Made by a program: the position numbers and the translations under genes. DNA of 64,000 bases, from positions 1-64,000 of the forward strand of contig WGNE01000024.1 of NCBI GenBank assembly GCA_016124645.1, read 5' to 3'. The stretch is from Alphaproteobacteria bacterium. Its GTDB lineage: Bacteria > Pseudomonadota > Alphaproteobacteria > Micavibrionales > UBA2020. Below the pieces are notes generated by a model. It saw only the letters and a program-made list of their open reading frames with translations. It was not told where the DNA came from and searched no databases. Below are positions 44,935 through 52,286 of the stretch, in pieces; the first letter of the stretch is position 1; each line of letters begins with the position of its first letter.

Positions 44935-45489
44935 TTACATCTTCGGCAGGGTCACGCCCTGCTGGCCCATGTATTTGCCCGCGCGGTCGGCATAGGAGAT
45001 TTCGCAGGTCGTGTCGCCCTTGAAGAACAGGAACTGCGCGATGCCCTCGTTGGCATAGACCTTGGCGGGCAGGGGCGTGGTGTTGGAGATTTCCAGCGTG
45101 ACCTGGCCTTCCCATTCCGGCTCCAGCGGGGTGACGTTGACGATGAGCCCGCAGCGCGCATAGGTGCTTTTGCCGAGGCAGACGACCAGCACGTCGCGCG
45201 GCACCTTGAAGGTCTCCACCGTGCGGCACAGCACGAAGCTGTTGGGCGGAATGACGCAGACGTCCGTCGTGCGGGTGACGAAGCTGGAGGGGTTGAACTG
45301 TTTGGGATCGACGATGGCGTTATCGACGTTGGTGAAGATCATGAACTCGTCCGAGAGGCGGCAGTCGTAGCCGTAGGAGGACAGGCCGTAGGAAATCACG
45401 CCGTCGCGCTTCATGCGCTCCTCGAAGGGGGTGATCATGCCGTGTTCAAGGGCTTGTTCGCGAATCCAGCTGTCGGGCATGATGGCCAT
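44935..45489 (-). CDS. dcd: dCTP deaminase
   Basis: A 184-residue trimeric enzyme that deaminates dCTP to dUTP for dTMP synthesis. Family sequence throughout: [56 protein letters not shown] with the catalytic Glu in TLEISNTT, and [10 protein letters not shown]. The Ser-Thr-Tyr-Ala-Arg part binds substrate. The stop of the small basic protein upstream overlaps within two bases of the start, so they form one unit. Confidence 0.97.
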   Translation of the reverse strand: MAIMPDSWIREQALEHGMITPFEERMKRDGVISYGLSSYGYDCRLSDEFMIFTNVDNAIVDPKQFNPSSFVTRTTDVCVIPPNSFVLCRTVETFKVPRDVLVVCLGKSTYARCGLIVNVTPLEPEWEGQVTLEISNTTPLPAKVYANEGIAQFLFFKGDTTCEISYADRAGKYMGQQGVTLPKM

Positions 45490-45490
45490 G

Positions 45491-45667
45491 TCAGTTCTTC
45501 TCCTTGACGGTTTTCGGGGCTGTTTTTTCCGTGTTTTCAGGCGTTTCCTCGGCGGTGCGCGCGCGGGTCTGCTGCTTGCGCTTTTGCAGGTTGGCGCGCA
45601 GCGCGTCGGCGCGGCGGGCCTGCTTTTTCCCCGCGGGATTCGGGCTGGTTTTATCCTTCTGCTTCAT
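45491..45667 (-). CDS. Small basic protein
   Basis: A 58-residue Lys/Arg-rich protein ([19 protein letters not shown], then [21 protein letters not shown]). Short helical basic proteins of this pattern (ADxLRxNLxRRKxQxRAR) are common beside housekeeping genes in alphaproteobacteria; function is unknown, a nucleic-acid or ribosome contact is plausible. The start was set at the Met with this pattern; an extension to 45703 looks non-coding. It leads dcd. Confidence 0.6.
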   Translation of the reverse strand: MKQKDKTSPNPAGKKQARRADALRANLQKRKQQTRARTAEETPENTEKTAPKTVKEKN

Positions 45668-45770
45668 GTCCAGACGGTAGCGACAGAAAGCCCGTGCGGT
45701 CAAGACGGAGAATGCGCGGCGGGCCGGAATAAGGGCGCGCCGGAAACCGGGCAGCTAATTGCCATAATTA

Positions 45771-45799
45771 TTGACCCAAGGGAGGTAAAATGATACCAT
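45771..45799 (+). promoter_or_regulatory. Possible promoter ahead of the first modular small protein
   Basis: TTGACC (45771-45776), 17-base spacer, TACCAT (45794-45799). It overlaps a GGGAGG site and ATG at 45790, so the start of transcription would lie near 45806. Less certain than the two promoters at 46199 and 46653. Confidence 0.4.
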
Positions 45800-45841
45800 T
45801 ATCCAGCATTAACCTTTTGACGACAGAAAGCGTGGACGGTC

Positions 45842-46177
45842 ATGGGAATTTTCGGTTTCGGGCGGGATGACGACGAAAAGGCGGAAACCGCCGTTGCCAC
45901 CGCGACTCCGGCCGAAGACGAGCCCCCCAGAAAGAAGATAGACCTGAAATTCCGCAAATTTTCCGACCGCGAGCTGGAACGGATCGCCAAGGAAACCCTG
46001 AAAGACGGCGGTCTCGACATTCCCGAGGCTGAAAAAAAGAAGAAAGACAAAGACGATAACGATGACCGCGACGGTCAGGGCGGGGGTGGTCGCGGAAGTC
46101 TTTCCAATGATTTCAATAGTGTAGCGCGGCCACCGGCTGCGATGCCGGCGCGCCGTCCGCGCGGGCCCAGTCTGTAG
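45842..46177 (+). CDS. Modular small protein 1 (module B plus disordered tail)
   Basis: A 111-residue protein: Gly/Asp/Ala-rich N-terminus, then module B at residues ~31-57 with LKFRKFSDRELERI followed by AKETLKDGG, and a long acidic/basic/Gly disordered tail (KKKKDKDDNDDRDG, GGGGRG). Module B recurs in the next protein (46293) almost unchanged. No signal, no membrane segment. The ATG at 45842 lies at the end of a 26-codon frame (ATG 45790, GGAGG four bases before) in another frame. Function unknown. Confidence 0.72.
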   Translation: MGIFGFGRDDDEKAETAVATATPAEDEPPRKKIDLKFRKFSDRELERIAKETLKDGGLDIPEAEKKKKDKDDNDDRDGQGGGGRGSLSNDFNSVARPPAAMPARRPRGPSL

Positions 46178-46198
46178 CCGAATATTTTTCCCATAAAT

Positions 46199-46227
46199 TT
46201 GACGGTTTCGATTGTCCGTGCTAGGTT
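46199..46227 (+). promoter_or_regulatory. Predicted promoter of modular small protein 2
   Basis: TTGACG (46199-46204), a 17-base spacer ending TGC, then TAGGTT (46222-46227), an extended -10. It mirrors the promoter at 46653, including CAAATAGC shortly after the -10. Confidence 0.6.
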
Positions 46228-46292
46228 GCGGCAAATAGCGACCTGCCGCCCAAGGCAAGCCGTATTTGAAATGATAATAAGGAACCCCGAAA

Positions 46293-46553
46293 ATGACTGA
46301 AGACAACCAGAACCACCTGACGGGTGGCGAGATGGAACAGTGCCATCCTGAAGCTCTGGAATACCACCATGCCTACCTGAGCGGTCACTTCAACCATCAG
46401 GCGCCCCGCAAGGAAACCGCGCCGGCCTCTGCCGCACCCAAGGCGGCGGGCAAGAAGATCCAGCTGAAGTTCCGCAAGTTTTCCGAGAAGGAAGTGGAGC
46501 AAATCGCCAAGGATACCCTGAAAGACGGGGGCGCCCAGCGCTTTCGCCCATAA
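46293..46553 (+). CDS. Modular small protein 2 (modules A and B)
   Basis: An 86-residue protein made of both modules. Module A, residues ~14-40, contains HPEALEYHHAYLSGHFN, identical in the following protein. Module B, residues ~54-80, contains LKFRKFSEKEVEQIAK and TLKDGG, as in the preceding protein. A short Ala/Pro linker joins them. AAGGAACCCCG precedes the ATG. No signal sequence. Histidines in module A (18, 25, 26, 32) could bind a metal, but this is speculation. I know no family with this pair. Confidence 0.78.
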   Translation: MTEDNQNHLTGGEMEQCHPEALEYHHAYLSGHFNHQAPRKETAPASAAPKAAGKKIQLKFRKFSEKEVEQIAKDTLKDGGAQRFRP

Positions 46554-46570
46554 TCCGAAAAAAACAGGCC

Positions 46571-46625
46571 CGGCACAGAAATAAATATATATTATATATC
46601 AATATATTAGATTATTTTTGTGCCG
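46571..46625. promoter_or_regulatory. Long imperfect hairpin between small protein genes
   Basis: CGGCACAGAAATAA (46571-46584) pairs with TTATTTTTGTGCCG (46612-46625) with one mismatch, enclosing 27 bases of alternating A/T. It may end the second small protein's transcript in either direction; the promoter at 46653 begins soon after it. Confidence 0.5.
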
Positions 46626-46652
46626 TGGCGGCGAATTTTCTTTGTCATAAGT

Positions 46653-46681
46653 TTGACAGATTCGTACACCCATGTTAGCTT
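46653..46681 (+). promoter_or_regulatory. Predicted promoter of modular small protein 3
   Basis: TTGACA (46653-46658, perfect), a 17-base spacer ending TGT, then TAGCTT (46676-46681), again an extended -10, and CAAATAGC just after it as at 46199. Confidence 0.62.
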
Positions 46682-46747
46682 TCAACAAATAGCAGCCGGC
46701 CCGACAAGACCGGAGAATTCAAAACGGCAATAGAAGGAAACACGACA

Positions 46748-46948
46748 ATGAACAAAGATGCACAAAACAGCCAGTTCGGCGAAGACATGGAACATCACCA
46801 TCCCGAAGCTCTGGAATACCACCACGCTTACCTGAGCGGCCATTTCAACTTCAATTCGCCCCGTCAGGACACCACGGCCCAGCAGCCGCAGAACGACAAC
46901 GGCTTCACGGCGCCCAAGACCACCGCAAAAGGCGGCCCGGGCATCTGA
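46748..46948 (+). CDS. Modular small protein 3 (module A)
   Basis: A 66-residue protein: residues 13-40 are module A, with the same HPEALEYHHAYLSGHFN and a following SPRQD that matches APRKE of protein 2; the rest is Gln/Asn/Thr-rich and ends in Gly residues. In the 17 shared codons the two genes differ only at synonymous positions. GAAGGAAAC lies 9 bases before the ATG. No signal sequence. Protein 2 therefore combines one module of each neighbour. Confidence 0.78.
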   Translation: MNKDAQNSQFGEDMEHHHPEALEYHHAYLSGHFNFNSPRQDTTAQQPQNDNGFTAPKTTAKGGPGI

Positions 46949-47038
46949 TCTGAATGCTTGTAAAACAAGGGGGGTTCGTCATCGGGCGAAACCCCCTGTT
47001 TCGTTTGTGCGGCGCATGACAATAATTTGACGGAACGC

Positions 47039-47067
47039 TTGTTTCCTGCACCAAACTGGTGTATTTT
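47039..47067 (+). promoter_or_regulatory. Possible promoter of tRNA-Thr
   Basis: TTGTTT (47039-47044), 17-base spacer ending GGTG, TATTTT (47062-47067). Hexamers are weak but spacing is right and the tRNA starts 24 bases later. Confidence 0.35.
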
Positions 47068-47091
47068 CCCCGCACTTGATGGACTGCACAG

Positions 47092-47166
47092 GCTGTTGTA
47101 GCTCAGTGGTAGAGCACCCCCTTGGTAAGGGGGAGGTCGAGAGTTCAAGTCTCTTCAACAGCACCA
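47092..47166 (+). tRNA. tRNA-Thr (GGT)
   Basis: 75 bases: acceptor GCTGTTG/CAACAGC, D arm AGCTC...GAGC, anticodon arm CCCCC-TTGGTAA-GGGGG with anticodon GGT, T arm GAGAG-TTCAAGT-CTCTT, encoded CCA. The TTGGTAA loop is that of tRNA-Thr reading ACC and ACT. Confidence 0.97.
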
Positions 47167-47178
47167 TCACATCGGGAA

Positions 47179-47922
47179 TCAATTGATGATTTTCCCTTTG
47201 TTTCTGGCCACCATTTCACGCCATTTCTGAAGTTCCTCCGGCGTTTGCCGCACCCACTCCGTTATCTCGCCCGTGATTCTCAAGGGCGCTCGGGAGCGGT
47301 AGGAACGCGTCGGATTGCCGGGAAATTTTTTGTCCGTGACATTCGGGTCGTTCTCGAAGCTGCCTGTCGGCTCGACGATGTAAACGCGTTCGCGTCCATC
47401 GCCTTTGGCCAATGCGGCGGCCAGCCCCGCCCCGTTTGCAAGGGCCGTGAAGTAGATATGGTTCATCGCCAGCCCGGTCTTGTAGTTGGAAGCGCCGCCT
47501 GCCGTCAGTAAGTCGCCAACCTGCAGGTCTGCTTTCGTTCCGTGATAAAAGGGGCCTTTGTCGCAGGGCTTGTCCTTGAACGAGGCCGCCAGTTCATAAT
47601 TCTTTTTTGCGCTGTCGGCATCGTTCATCTCCTCATGGCATCCGGCTATGTTCGCATAGAGGGAGGGGAAGGCGCTCCTCACCGTGTCGTCGTCTATTTT
47701 CAAGGCAAAATGCAAGGTCGTTTCGAGCCATTTCAACGTGGCGGCGGCATTGTCCTGATGCCGGGCCACGTAATGCGCTGACATGAATTTTTCAAAATCG
47801 TCCGTCGCTTCGTTCCAGGCCTGAATGAACAATTTTTTTGCTTCTTCCGGTTTGCCGTTTTCCTCCATGCTCATGCCCTGAAGGCAGAGCTTGACGATAT
47901 CGTTGTTCCGGTCGAATTCCAT
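47179..47922 (-). CDS. TPR-like domain fused to rifampin ADP-ribosyltransferase (Arr) domain
   Basis: A 247-residue cytosolic protein. Residues ~1-115 have TPR-like helices ([42 protein letters not shown]). Residues ~123-247 form an Arr domain: [51 protein letters not shown] and [13 protein letters not shown], the recognisable core of NAD-dependent rifampin ADP-ribosyltransferases. Normal Arr is about 140 residues without a TPR part. It could inactivate rifamycins or ADP-ribosylate a cellular target selected by the TPR. The gene starts 12 bases after the tRNA-Thr end and is convergent with it. Confidence 0.82.
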   Translation of the reverse strand: MEFDRNNDIVKLCLQGMSMEENGKPEEAKKLFIQAWNEATDDFEKFMSAHYVARHQDNAAATLKWLETTLHFALKIDDDTVRSAFPSLYANIAGCHEEMNDADSAKKNYELAASFKDKPCDKGPFYHGTKADLQVGDLLTAGGASNYKTGLAMNHIYFTALANGAGLAAALAKGDGRERVYIVEPTGSFENDPNVTDKKFPGNPTRSYRSRAPLRITGEITEWVRQTPEELQKWREMVARNKGKIIN

Positions 47923-48028
47923 AGCCGTCCATCTTCTTCATTGTTGCAAATGCGTAGCGGCGACGCTTGTCAATCGCAACGCCCGTGATATTTATAATCT
48001 AGCAAACCTCCACGAAAGGAAAACAGAT

Positions 48029-48520
48029 ATGACCGAACTTGTCACCTGCCTGTGGTTCGACCATGGCGAAGCGAGCAAGGCGGCTGAGTTCTACGCCGCA
48101 AATTTCCCCGACAGCCATGTGAAGCGCGTGAACGCCGCGCCCGGCGATTTTCCCGGCGGACGGGAAGGCGGGGAATTGACCGTCGAATTCACCGTGCTCG
48201 GGCGGCCGTTCGTCGGCCTGAACGGCGGGCCGAATTTCACGCCCGACCAGGCTGTGAGCTTCATGGTGATGACCGAGAACCAGGAAGAAACCGACCGCTA
48301 CTGGAATGCGATCGTGGAGAACGGCGGCAGCGAGAATGCCTGCGGCTGGTGCCGGGACCGCTGGGGCTTTTTCTGGCAGATCACGCCAAGGCGGCTCATG
48401 GAACTGACGACGAGTTCGGACCGGGACGAAGCGAAACGTGCTTTCGATGCGATGATGACGATGAAAAAGATCGACATCGCCGCGCTCGAAGCGGCCGTGG
48501 CCTCGAAGCAGGCATCCTGA
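48029..48520 (+). CDS. VOC superfamily (PhnB-like) protein
   Basis: A 163-residue protein of the glyoxalase/bleomycin-resistance fold: [21 protein letters not shown], the start of PhnB/3-demethylubiquinone methyltransferase-like members, then [17 protein letters not shown] and [22 protein letters not shown], which is the typical final strand. No catalytic role is assured; such proteins often act as small metal-dependent isomerases or binding proteins. GAAAGGAAAAC precedes the ATG at 48029. Confidence 0.85.
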   Translation: MTELVTCLWFDHGEASKAAEFYAANFPDSHVKRVNAAPGDFPGGREGGELTVEFTVLGRPFVGLNGGPNFTPDQAVSFMVMTENQEETDRYWNAIVENGGSENACGWCRDRWGFFWQITPRRLMELTTSSDRDEAKRAFDAMMTMKKIDIAALEAAVASKQAS

Positions 48521-48544
48521 AAACCGCCCTTATCCGCCGCCGGC

Positions 48545-48573
48545 TTGACAGGGACGGACGCCGCGCCTAGATT
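48545..48573 (+). promoter_or_regulatory. Predicted promoter of the Zrg-like exporter operon
   Basis: TTGACA (48545-48550), 17-base spacer, TAGATT (48568-48573). Transcription would start near 48580, ahead of the His-rich gene at 48617. No clear Zur-type palindrome seen around it. Confidence 0.65.
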
Positions 48574-48616
48574 CGGCGCATCGACCATGAACCGATGACG
48601 CAAGGCAGGAACCTGC

Positions 48617-48979
48617 ATGTCCACAAGGCTTTTCCGGCATAACAAGGCAAGCGCGCTGCATATCGCGGCCGTGCTGCTGATGCTGGTGACGCAGTTCACG
48701 CTGGCCGCGCACTACCCCGTGCACGTCATCGAGGACGTGCCGACGGTCGTCCACGCGCAGCAGGCCGGTCACCACGGCCCCACGCATCACCACGGCGCGC
48801 ACCATATCTGCCCCGTCTGCTTTCTCGGCGACATGATGCTGAAAACCCTCGCGGCCGCCCCGGTCGTGCTGCCGCCGTTGCCCTCTGCATGGGCGCGGCC
48901 GGAGGTATTGCACAAGCGCATCGCCGCCCGCGCGACCGCACGCGTTTTCGATGCGCAGGGACCGCCCGCGCAGGGCTGA
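48617..48979 (+). CDS. Small His-rich membrane-associated protein
   Basis: A 120-residue protein with one N-terminal hydrophobic stretch (LHIAAVLLMLVTQFTLAA), then a His-rich segment (HHGPTHHHGAHHICPVC) with a CPVC motif, and a hydrophobic-to-basic C-terminus. It looks like DUF2946-type copper/zinc-related proteins. Its place as first gene before an ABC exporter and a DUF3299 protein recalls the Vibrio zrg locus, where a His-rich protein leads the operon; a metal-binding role is inferred. Confidence 0.65.
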   Translation: MSTRLFRHNKASALHIAAVLLMLVTQFTLAAHYPVHVIEDVPTVVHAQQAGHHGPTHHHGAHHICPVCFLGDMMLKTLAAAPVVLPPLPSAWARPEVLHKRIAARATARVFDAQGPPAQG

Positions 48980-49032
48980 TCCCCTCACTCTTTCCGACAT
49001 CATTGGTTTAAAAACAAAAGGAGCCGCATATC

Positions 49033-49695
49033 ATGCTGCTTTCATCAACGCATATCTCCATCGCAAGGCGGGGATCGCCAGAGCTGCATTTCCCCGACCT
49101 TGACATCCAACCGGGGCAAAGGACCCTGCTGCTCGGCCCCTCGGGCTGCGGCAAGACGACATGGCTTTCCGTTCTCGCGGGCCTGCTGGCCCCGCAAGGC
49201 AGGGGCAAGGTGAGTTTCGAGGGGCGCGACATCTACGCCCTGTCCCCGCGCGCACGTGACCACCTGCGCGGGCGGCACTTCGGCTTCGTGTTCCAGACTC
49301 TGCACCTGTTGCCGACGCTGGACCTGCGCAGCAACATCGCGCTGGCCGCCGACATGGCGGGCGCGGCGCGGGACGAGGCGCGCATCGACCGCCTGCTGCA
49401 AACGCTCGACCTGTCGCAAAAGGCGCGCCGCAAGCCCGATGCCCTGAGCCAGGGCGAACAGCAGCGCGCCGCCATCGCCCGCGCAGTGCTCAACGGGCCG
49501 AAGATCATCATGGCGGACGAGCCGACCTCCGCCCTCGACGACGCCAACGCGGAGGCGGTCATGAACCTGCTGGGCAAGCAGGCGCAGGAAACCGGCGCGG
49601 CGCTTCTCATCGCCACGCATGACAACCGCATTACGCATCATTTTGAAAACATTGTCCGGCTGGAAGATCCCCATCCGGCGAAGGAGGCCGCATGA
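49033..49695 (+). CDS. ABC transporter ATP-binding protein (LolD/MacB type)
   Basis: A 220-residue ATPase subunit. Walker A LLGPSGCGKTTWLS, Q-loop FVFQTLHLLPTLDLRSN, signature LSQGEQQRAAIARA, Walker B IIMADEPTSALDD, and switch His in IATHD are all in place. The start carries AGGAGCCG seven bases upstream. The overlap ATGA with the permease gene shows they are one complex: two ATPases and two FtsX-like permeases. Confidence 0.93.
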   Translation: MLLSSTHISIARRGSPELHFPDLDIQPGQRTLLLGPSGCGKTTWLSVLAGLLAPQGRGKVSFEGRDIYALSPRARDHLRGRHFGFVFQTLHLLPTLDLRSNIALAADMAGAARDEARIDRLLQTLDLSQKARRKPDALSQGEQQRAAIARAVLNGPKIIMADEPTSALDDANAEAVMNLLGKQAQETGAALLIATHDNRITHHFENIVRLEDPHPAKEAA

Positions 49696-50897
49696 ACGCC
49701 CTGACACTCGCATCCGCATCCGTCAAGTCCCGCCCGCTGCACGCCACGCTCTGCGTCTTGGCGGCGGGGGCCGGCATCGCGCTGCTTTGCGCCATTTTCC
49801 TGCTCTCGGGCGCGGTGGAGCGCAGCTTCATCCGCAACGCGCAGGGCATCGACGTCGTCGTCGGCGCGAAGGGCAGCCCGTTGCAGCTCGTCCTTTCCAC
49901 CGTCTATGCCGCCGATGTGCCGAACGGCAATATCGAGGCGGATCAGGCCAAGCGCATCGAGCATGACCCGCGCGTCGCAAAGGCCATTCCCCTTGCGCTG
50001 GGCGACAATCACAACGGTTACCGCATCGTCGGCACCACGCCGGATTATCTTTCGCTCTACGATGCGTCTTTCGCACAGGGCAAGGTCTTCGAAAAACCCT
50101 TCGATGCCGTGGCGGGCGCCCTCACGCACCTGAAGACCGGCGACAGCTTCCTGGGCGCGCACGGGCTGGCGGCGGACAGCGACGACATCCACCATTACCA
50201 TGCCTATACCATCACCGGCGTTTTGAAGCCGACGGGCACGGTGCTGGACCGGCTGATCCTGACGCAGGTCGAGAGCGTCCAGCAACTGCACGCCCACCCT
50301 GATCTGGGGGACCCCGACGCGGCGGAGGACTTGAAGATCAGCCATGAGGTGACGGCGCTTTTGCTGAAAATGAAAAGCCCGCTTTCCATCATGTCCATGC
50401 CGCGCCAGCTCAACAAGACGTCCAACATGCTGGCGGCCAATCCGGGCTACGAGATGGCGCGCTTTTCGCGCAGCATGGGCTTCGGCAAGGAGGTGCTGAC
50501 GGCGCTGGGCGCGGGCTTCGTCGCGCTCTCGGCGCTCATGCTGCTCTCCGCGCTGGCGTCCAGCCTCGCGGCGCGGCGCTATGACCTCGGCGTGCTGCGC
50601 GTGCTGGGCGCTTCGCCCTTCACCCTGTCTTGCACCGTCATCGCGGAGGGGATGATGCTGAGCCTCGCGGGGGCCGTCTTCGGCATCCTTGCCGGCCACG
50701 GCATGGCCTATCTGGTGGCGGTGAACATCGACAGCCTTCAGGGGCTGGTCTTGCCGCAATCCTTCCTGCATTTCGGCGCGCTGGACGGCGCATTGCTCGG
50801 CATGGGCGCGGTGACGGGGCTCGTCGCCGGGCTGGTGCCCGCGGTTTCCGCCGCGCGCACCGACATCGCGGGCATCCTCGCAAGGGGGCGCGCATGA
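49692..50897 (+). CDS. FtsX-like ABC transporter permease
   Basis: A 401-residue permease of the MacB/FtsX family. N-terminal helix (CVLAAGAGIALLCAIFLLSGAVE), a ~220-residue periplasmic domain with GIDVVVGAKGSPLQL, then three C-terminal helices beginning near VLTALGAGFVALSALMLLSALAS and ending at LVAGLVPAVSAARTDIA. GIDVVVGAKGSPLQL is the hallmark of the branch found next to DUF3299 genes. It works with the ATPase at 49033. Confidence 0.92.
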   Translation: MNALTLASASVKSRPLHATLCVLAAGAGIALLCAIFLLSGAVERSFIRNAQGIDVVVGAKGSPLQLVLSTVYAADVPNGNIEADQAKRIEHDPRVAKAIPLALGDNHNGYRIVGTTPDYLSLYDASFAQGKVFEKPFDAVAGALTHLKTGDSFLGAHGLAADSDDIHHYHAYTITGVLKPTGTVLDRLILTQVESVQQLHAHPDLGDPDAAEDLKISHEVTALLLKMKSPLSIMSMPRQLNKTSNMLAANPGYEMARFSRSMGFGKEVLTALGAGFVALSALMLLSALASSLAARRYDLGVLRVLGASPFTLSCTVIAEGMMLSLAGAVFGILAGHGMAYLVAVNIDSLQGLVLPQSFLHFGALDGALLGMGAVTGLVAGLVPAVSAARTDIAGILARGRA

Positions 50898-51433
50898 TGA
50901 AAAAAGCAGGCTGCATCCTCGCGTTCCTGCTGCTTCTTTCCCTGTGGTCGGCGCCGGCGACGGCGCTGACCATGGAGAAGGGGAGCGACAGCCCCACGCG
51001 CACATTGATGGATTACATCAAGAACTACGTCGATGTGCCGCCGGGCGCGACCGACTGGAAAGTCTTCGGCAAGACGAAGGAGATCGACATCCGCGGCACG
51101 ACCAAGGACGGCTACGACCTCGAATACTACAAGCCCGGCTTCACGAAGGAGGTCGAGGCGTTGGACGGCAAGCAGGTGACGGTCAAGGGCTTCATGTTCC
51201 CGCTGGACGCGACGGACGCGCAGAAGAACTTCCTCTTCGGCCCGTTTCCGGTCAGCTGCCCGTTCCACTACCACGTCTCGCCCGCGCTGGTGCTGGAAGT
51301 GCATGCGGACAAGCACCCGGTGACCTTCTCCTACGACCCCGTCACCATCACCGGCACCCTGCAGCTGGTGAAGAAGGATCCGGTCAACAGCACCTTTTAC
51401 CGGCTGCTGGACGCGCATCTCGTCAGGCCGTGA
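50894..51433 (+). CDS. DUF3299 exported protein
   Basis: A 179-residue protein with signal peptide (GCILAFLLLLSLWSAPATAL) and a DUF3299 domain, with KQVTVKGFMFPLDATDAQKN and FGPFPVSCPFHYH, where the CPFHYH motif is well conserved. Likely periplasmic and co-acting with the ABC transporter through the overlap ATGATGA. The two possible ATGs differ by one codon; 50894 is taken because it overlaps the preceding stop. Its family function is unknown but it is fixed in this operon type. Confidence 0.87.
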   Translation: MMKKAGCILAFLLLLSLWSAPATALTMEKGSDSPTRTLMDYIKNYVDVPPGATDWKVFGKTKEIDIRGTTKDGYDLEYYKPGFTKEVEALDGKQVTVKGFMFPLDATDAQKNFLFGPFPVSCPFHYHVSPALVLEVHADKHPVTFSYDPVTITGTLQLVKKDPVNSTFYRLLDAHLVRP

Positions 51434-51476
51434 AGAAGTATTGTCGGCGCATCGTTTTCAGGCTATTTTCTGATTT

Positions 51477-52058
51477 ATGATACCGCGTTCATTTTACTTC
51501 GTAAGGCACGGCGAGACGGACTGGAACAAGCAAGGGCTTATCCAGGGCCGCACCGACATTCCGCTCAACGACACGGGGCGCGCGCAGGCGCGCCGCGCGA
51601 TCGAGACGATTGCGGGGCTGCCCATCGACCTCATCGTTTCCAGCGACCTTGCCCGCGCGCATGAAACGGCGCTGATCCTCAATGAAAAGCTGCAAAGGCC
51701 GATGCTGATAGACCCGGCCGTGCGCGAGCGCAACTACGGCGTTTTCGAGGGGAAGAACGTGCAGGAGATGGACGCGATCAAGAAGGACATGATCGCCCGC
51801 GGCCTGCCGCCGGAGGAAAACGGCTATCCCTGCCCGGAAGAGGCCGAGTCCTATACCGAATTCCGCCAGCGCACGCTGGAGGGCTTTTCCCGGCAGCTGA
51901 CGGAATCGGAAGGGCGGAACGTGCTTTTCGTCGCCCACGGCGGCGTTTATCGCGTGTTGCGCCGTTGTTTGTTCTCGGAGCTCGACCACAGTCCCAACGT
52001 TCAGCCCTATCATTTCGACAAGCGCGGCGATGACTGGTTCCTTCTGACTTTGGAGTGA
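51477..52058 (+). CDS. Histidine phosphatase family protein
   Basis: A 193-residue enzyme of the phosphoglycerate-mutase superfamily. The phospho-accepting histidine is in YFVRHGETDWNKQGLIQGRTD; the other conserved histidine in VLFVAHGGVYRV and the acid region RERNYGVFEGKNV are present. Substrate unresolved: small-molecule phosphatase or cobalamin-pathway CobC-like are possible. It starts 43 bases after the DUF3299 gene with no clear promoter between, so it may share that transcript. Confidence 0.88.
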   Translation: MIPRSFYFVRHGETDWNKQGLIQGRTDIPLNDTGRAQARRAIETIAGLPIDLIVSSDLARAHETALILNEKLQRPMLIDPAVRERNYGVFEGKNVQEMDAIKKDMIARGLPPEENGYPCPEEAESYTEFRQRTLEGFSRQLTESEGRNVLFVAHGGVYRVLRRCLFSELDHSPNVQPYHFDKRGDDWFLLTLE

Positions 52059-52175
52059 ACATTCGCTTCGCAACAAGTTGATTTTTAAAAACAAACGGAA
52101 TGTGATCTTTATTTGCTGCGGTACACAAATACGCTGCGTATTTGAACGGTAGTACAATTAAAGGTTGTTTGTCCC

Positions 52176-52205
52176 TTGCAAAATATCAAGAATCTGGCAT
52201 ATATT
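52176..52205 (+). promoter_or_regulatory. Possible promoter upstream of the MarR-GNAT gene
   Basis: TTGCAA (52176-52181), an 18-base spacer, TATATT (52200-52205). A second, perfect TATAAT is nearby at about 52220. The 228 bases between the neighbouring genes are A+T-rich and hold no other gene. Confidence 0.5.
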
Positions 52206-52286
52206 TCATAAAATTAGGATATAATAAAGGATGGCACCGGGGGTGGTGTGGGGTTACTGAAAAAGACGTCATTGGGCAATAAAGAC

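Noticed and set aside
52230..52260. 9-codon frame ATG 52231 before the MarR-GNAT gene as a leader peptide
   Set aside because: AAAGG directly abuts the ATG, leaving no spacing, and the codons show no regulatory theme.
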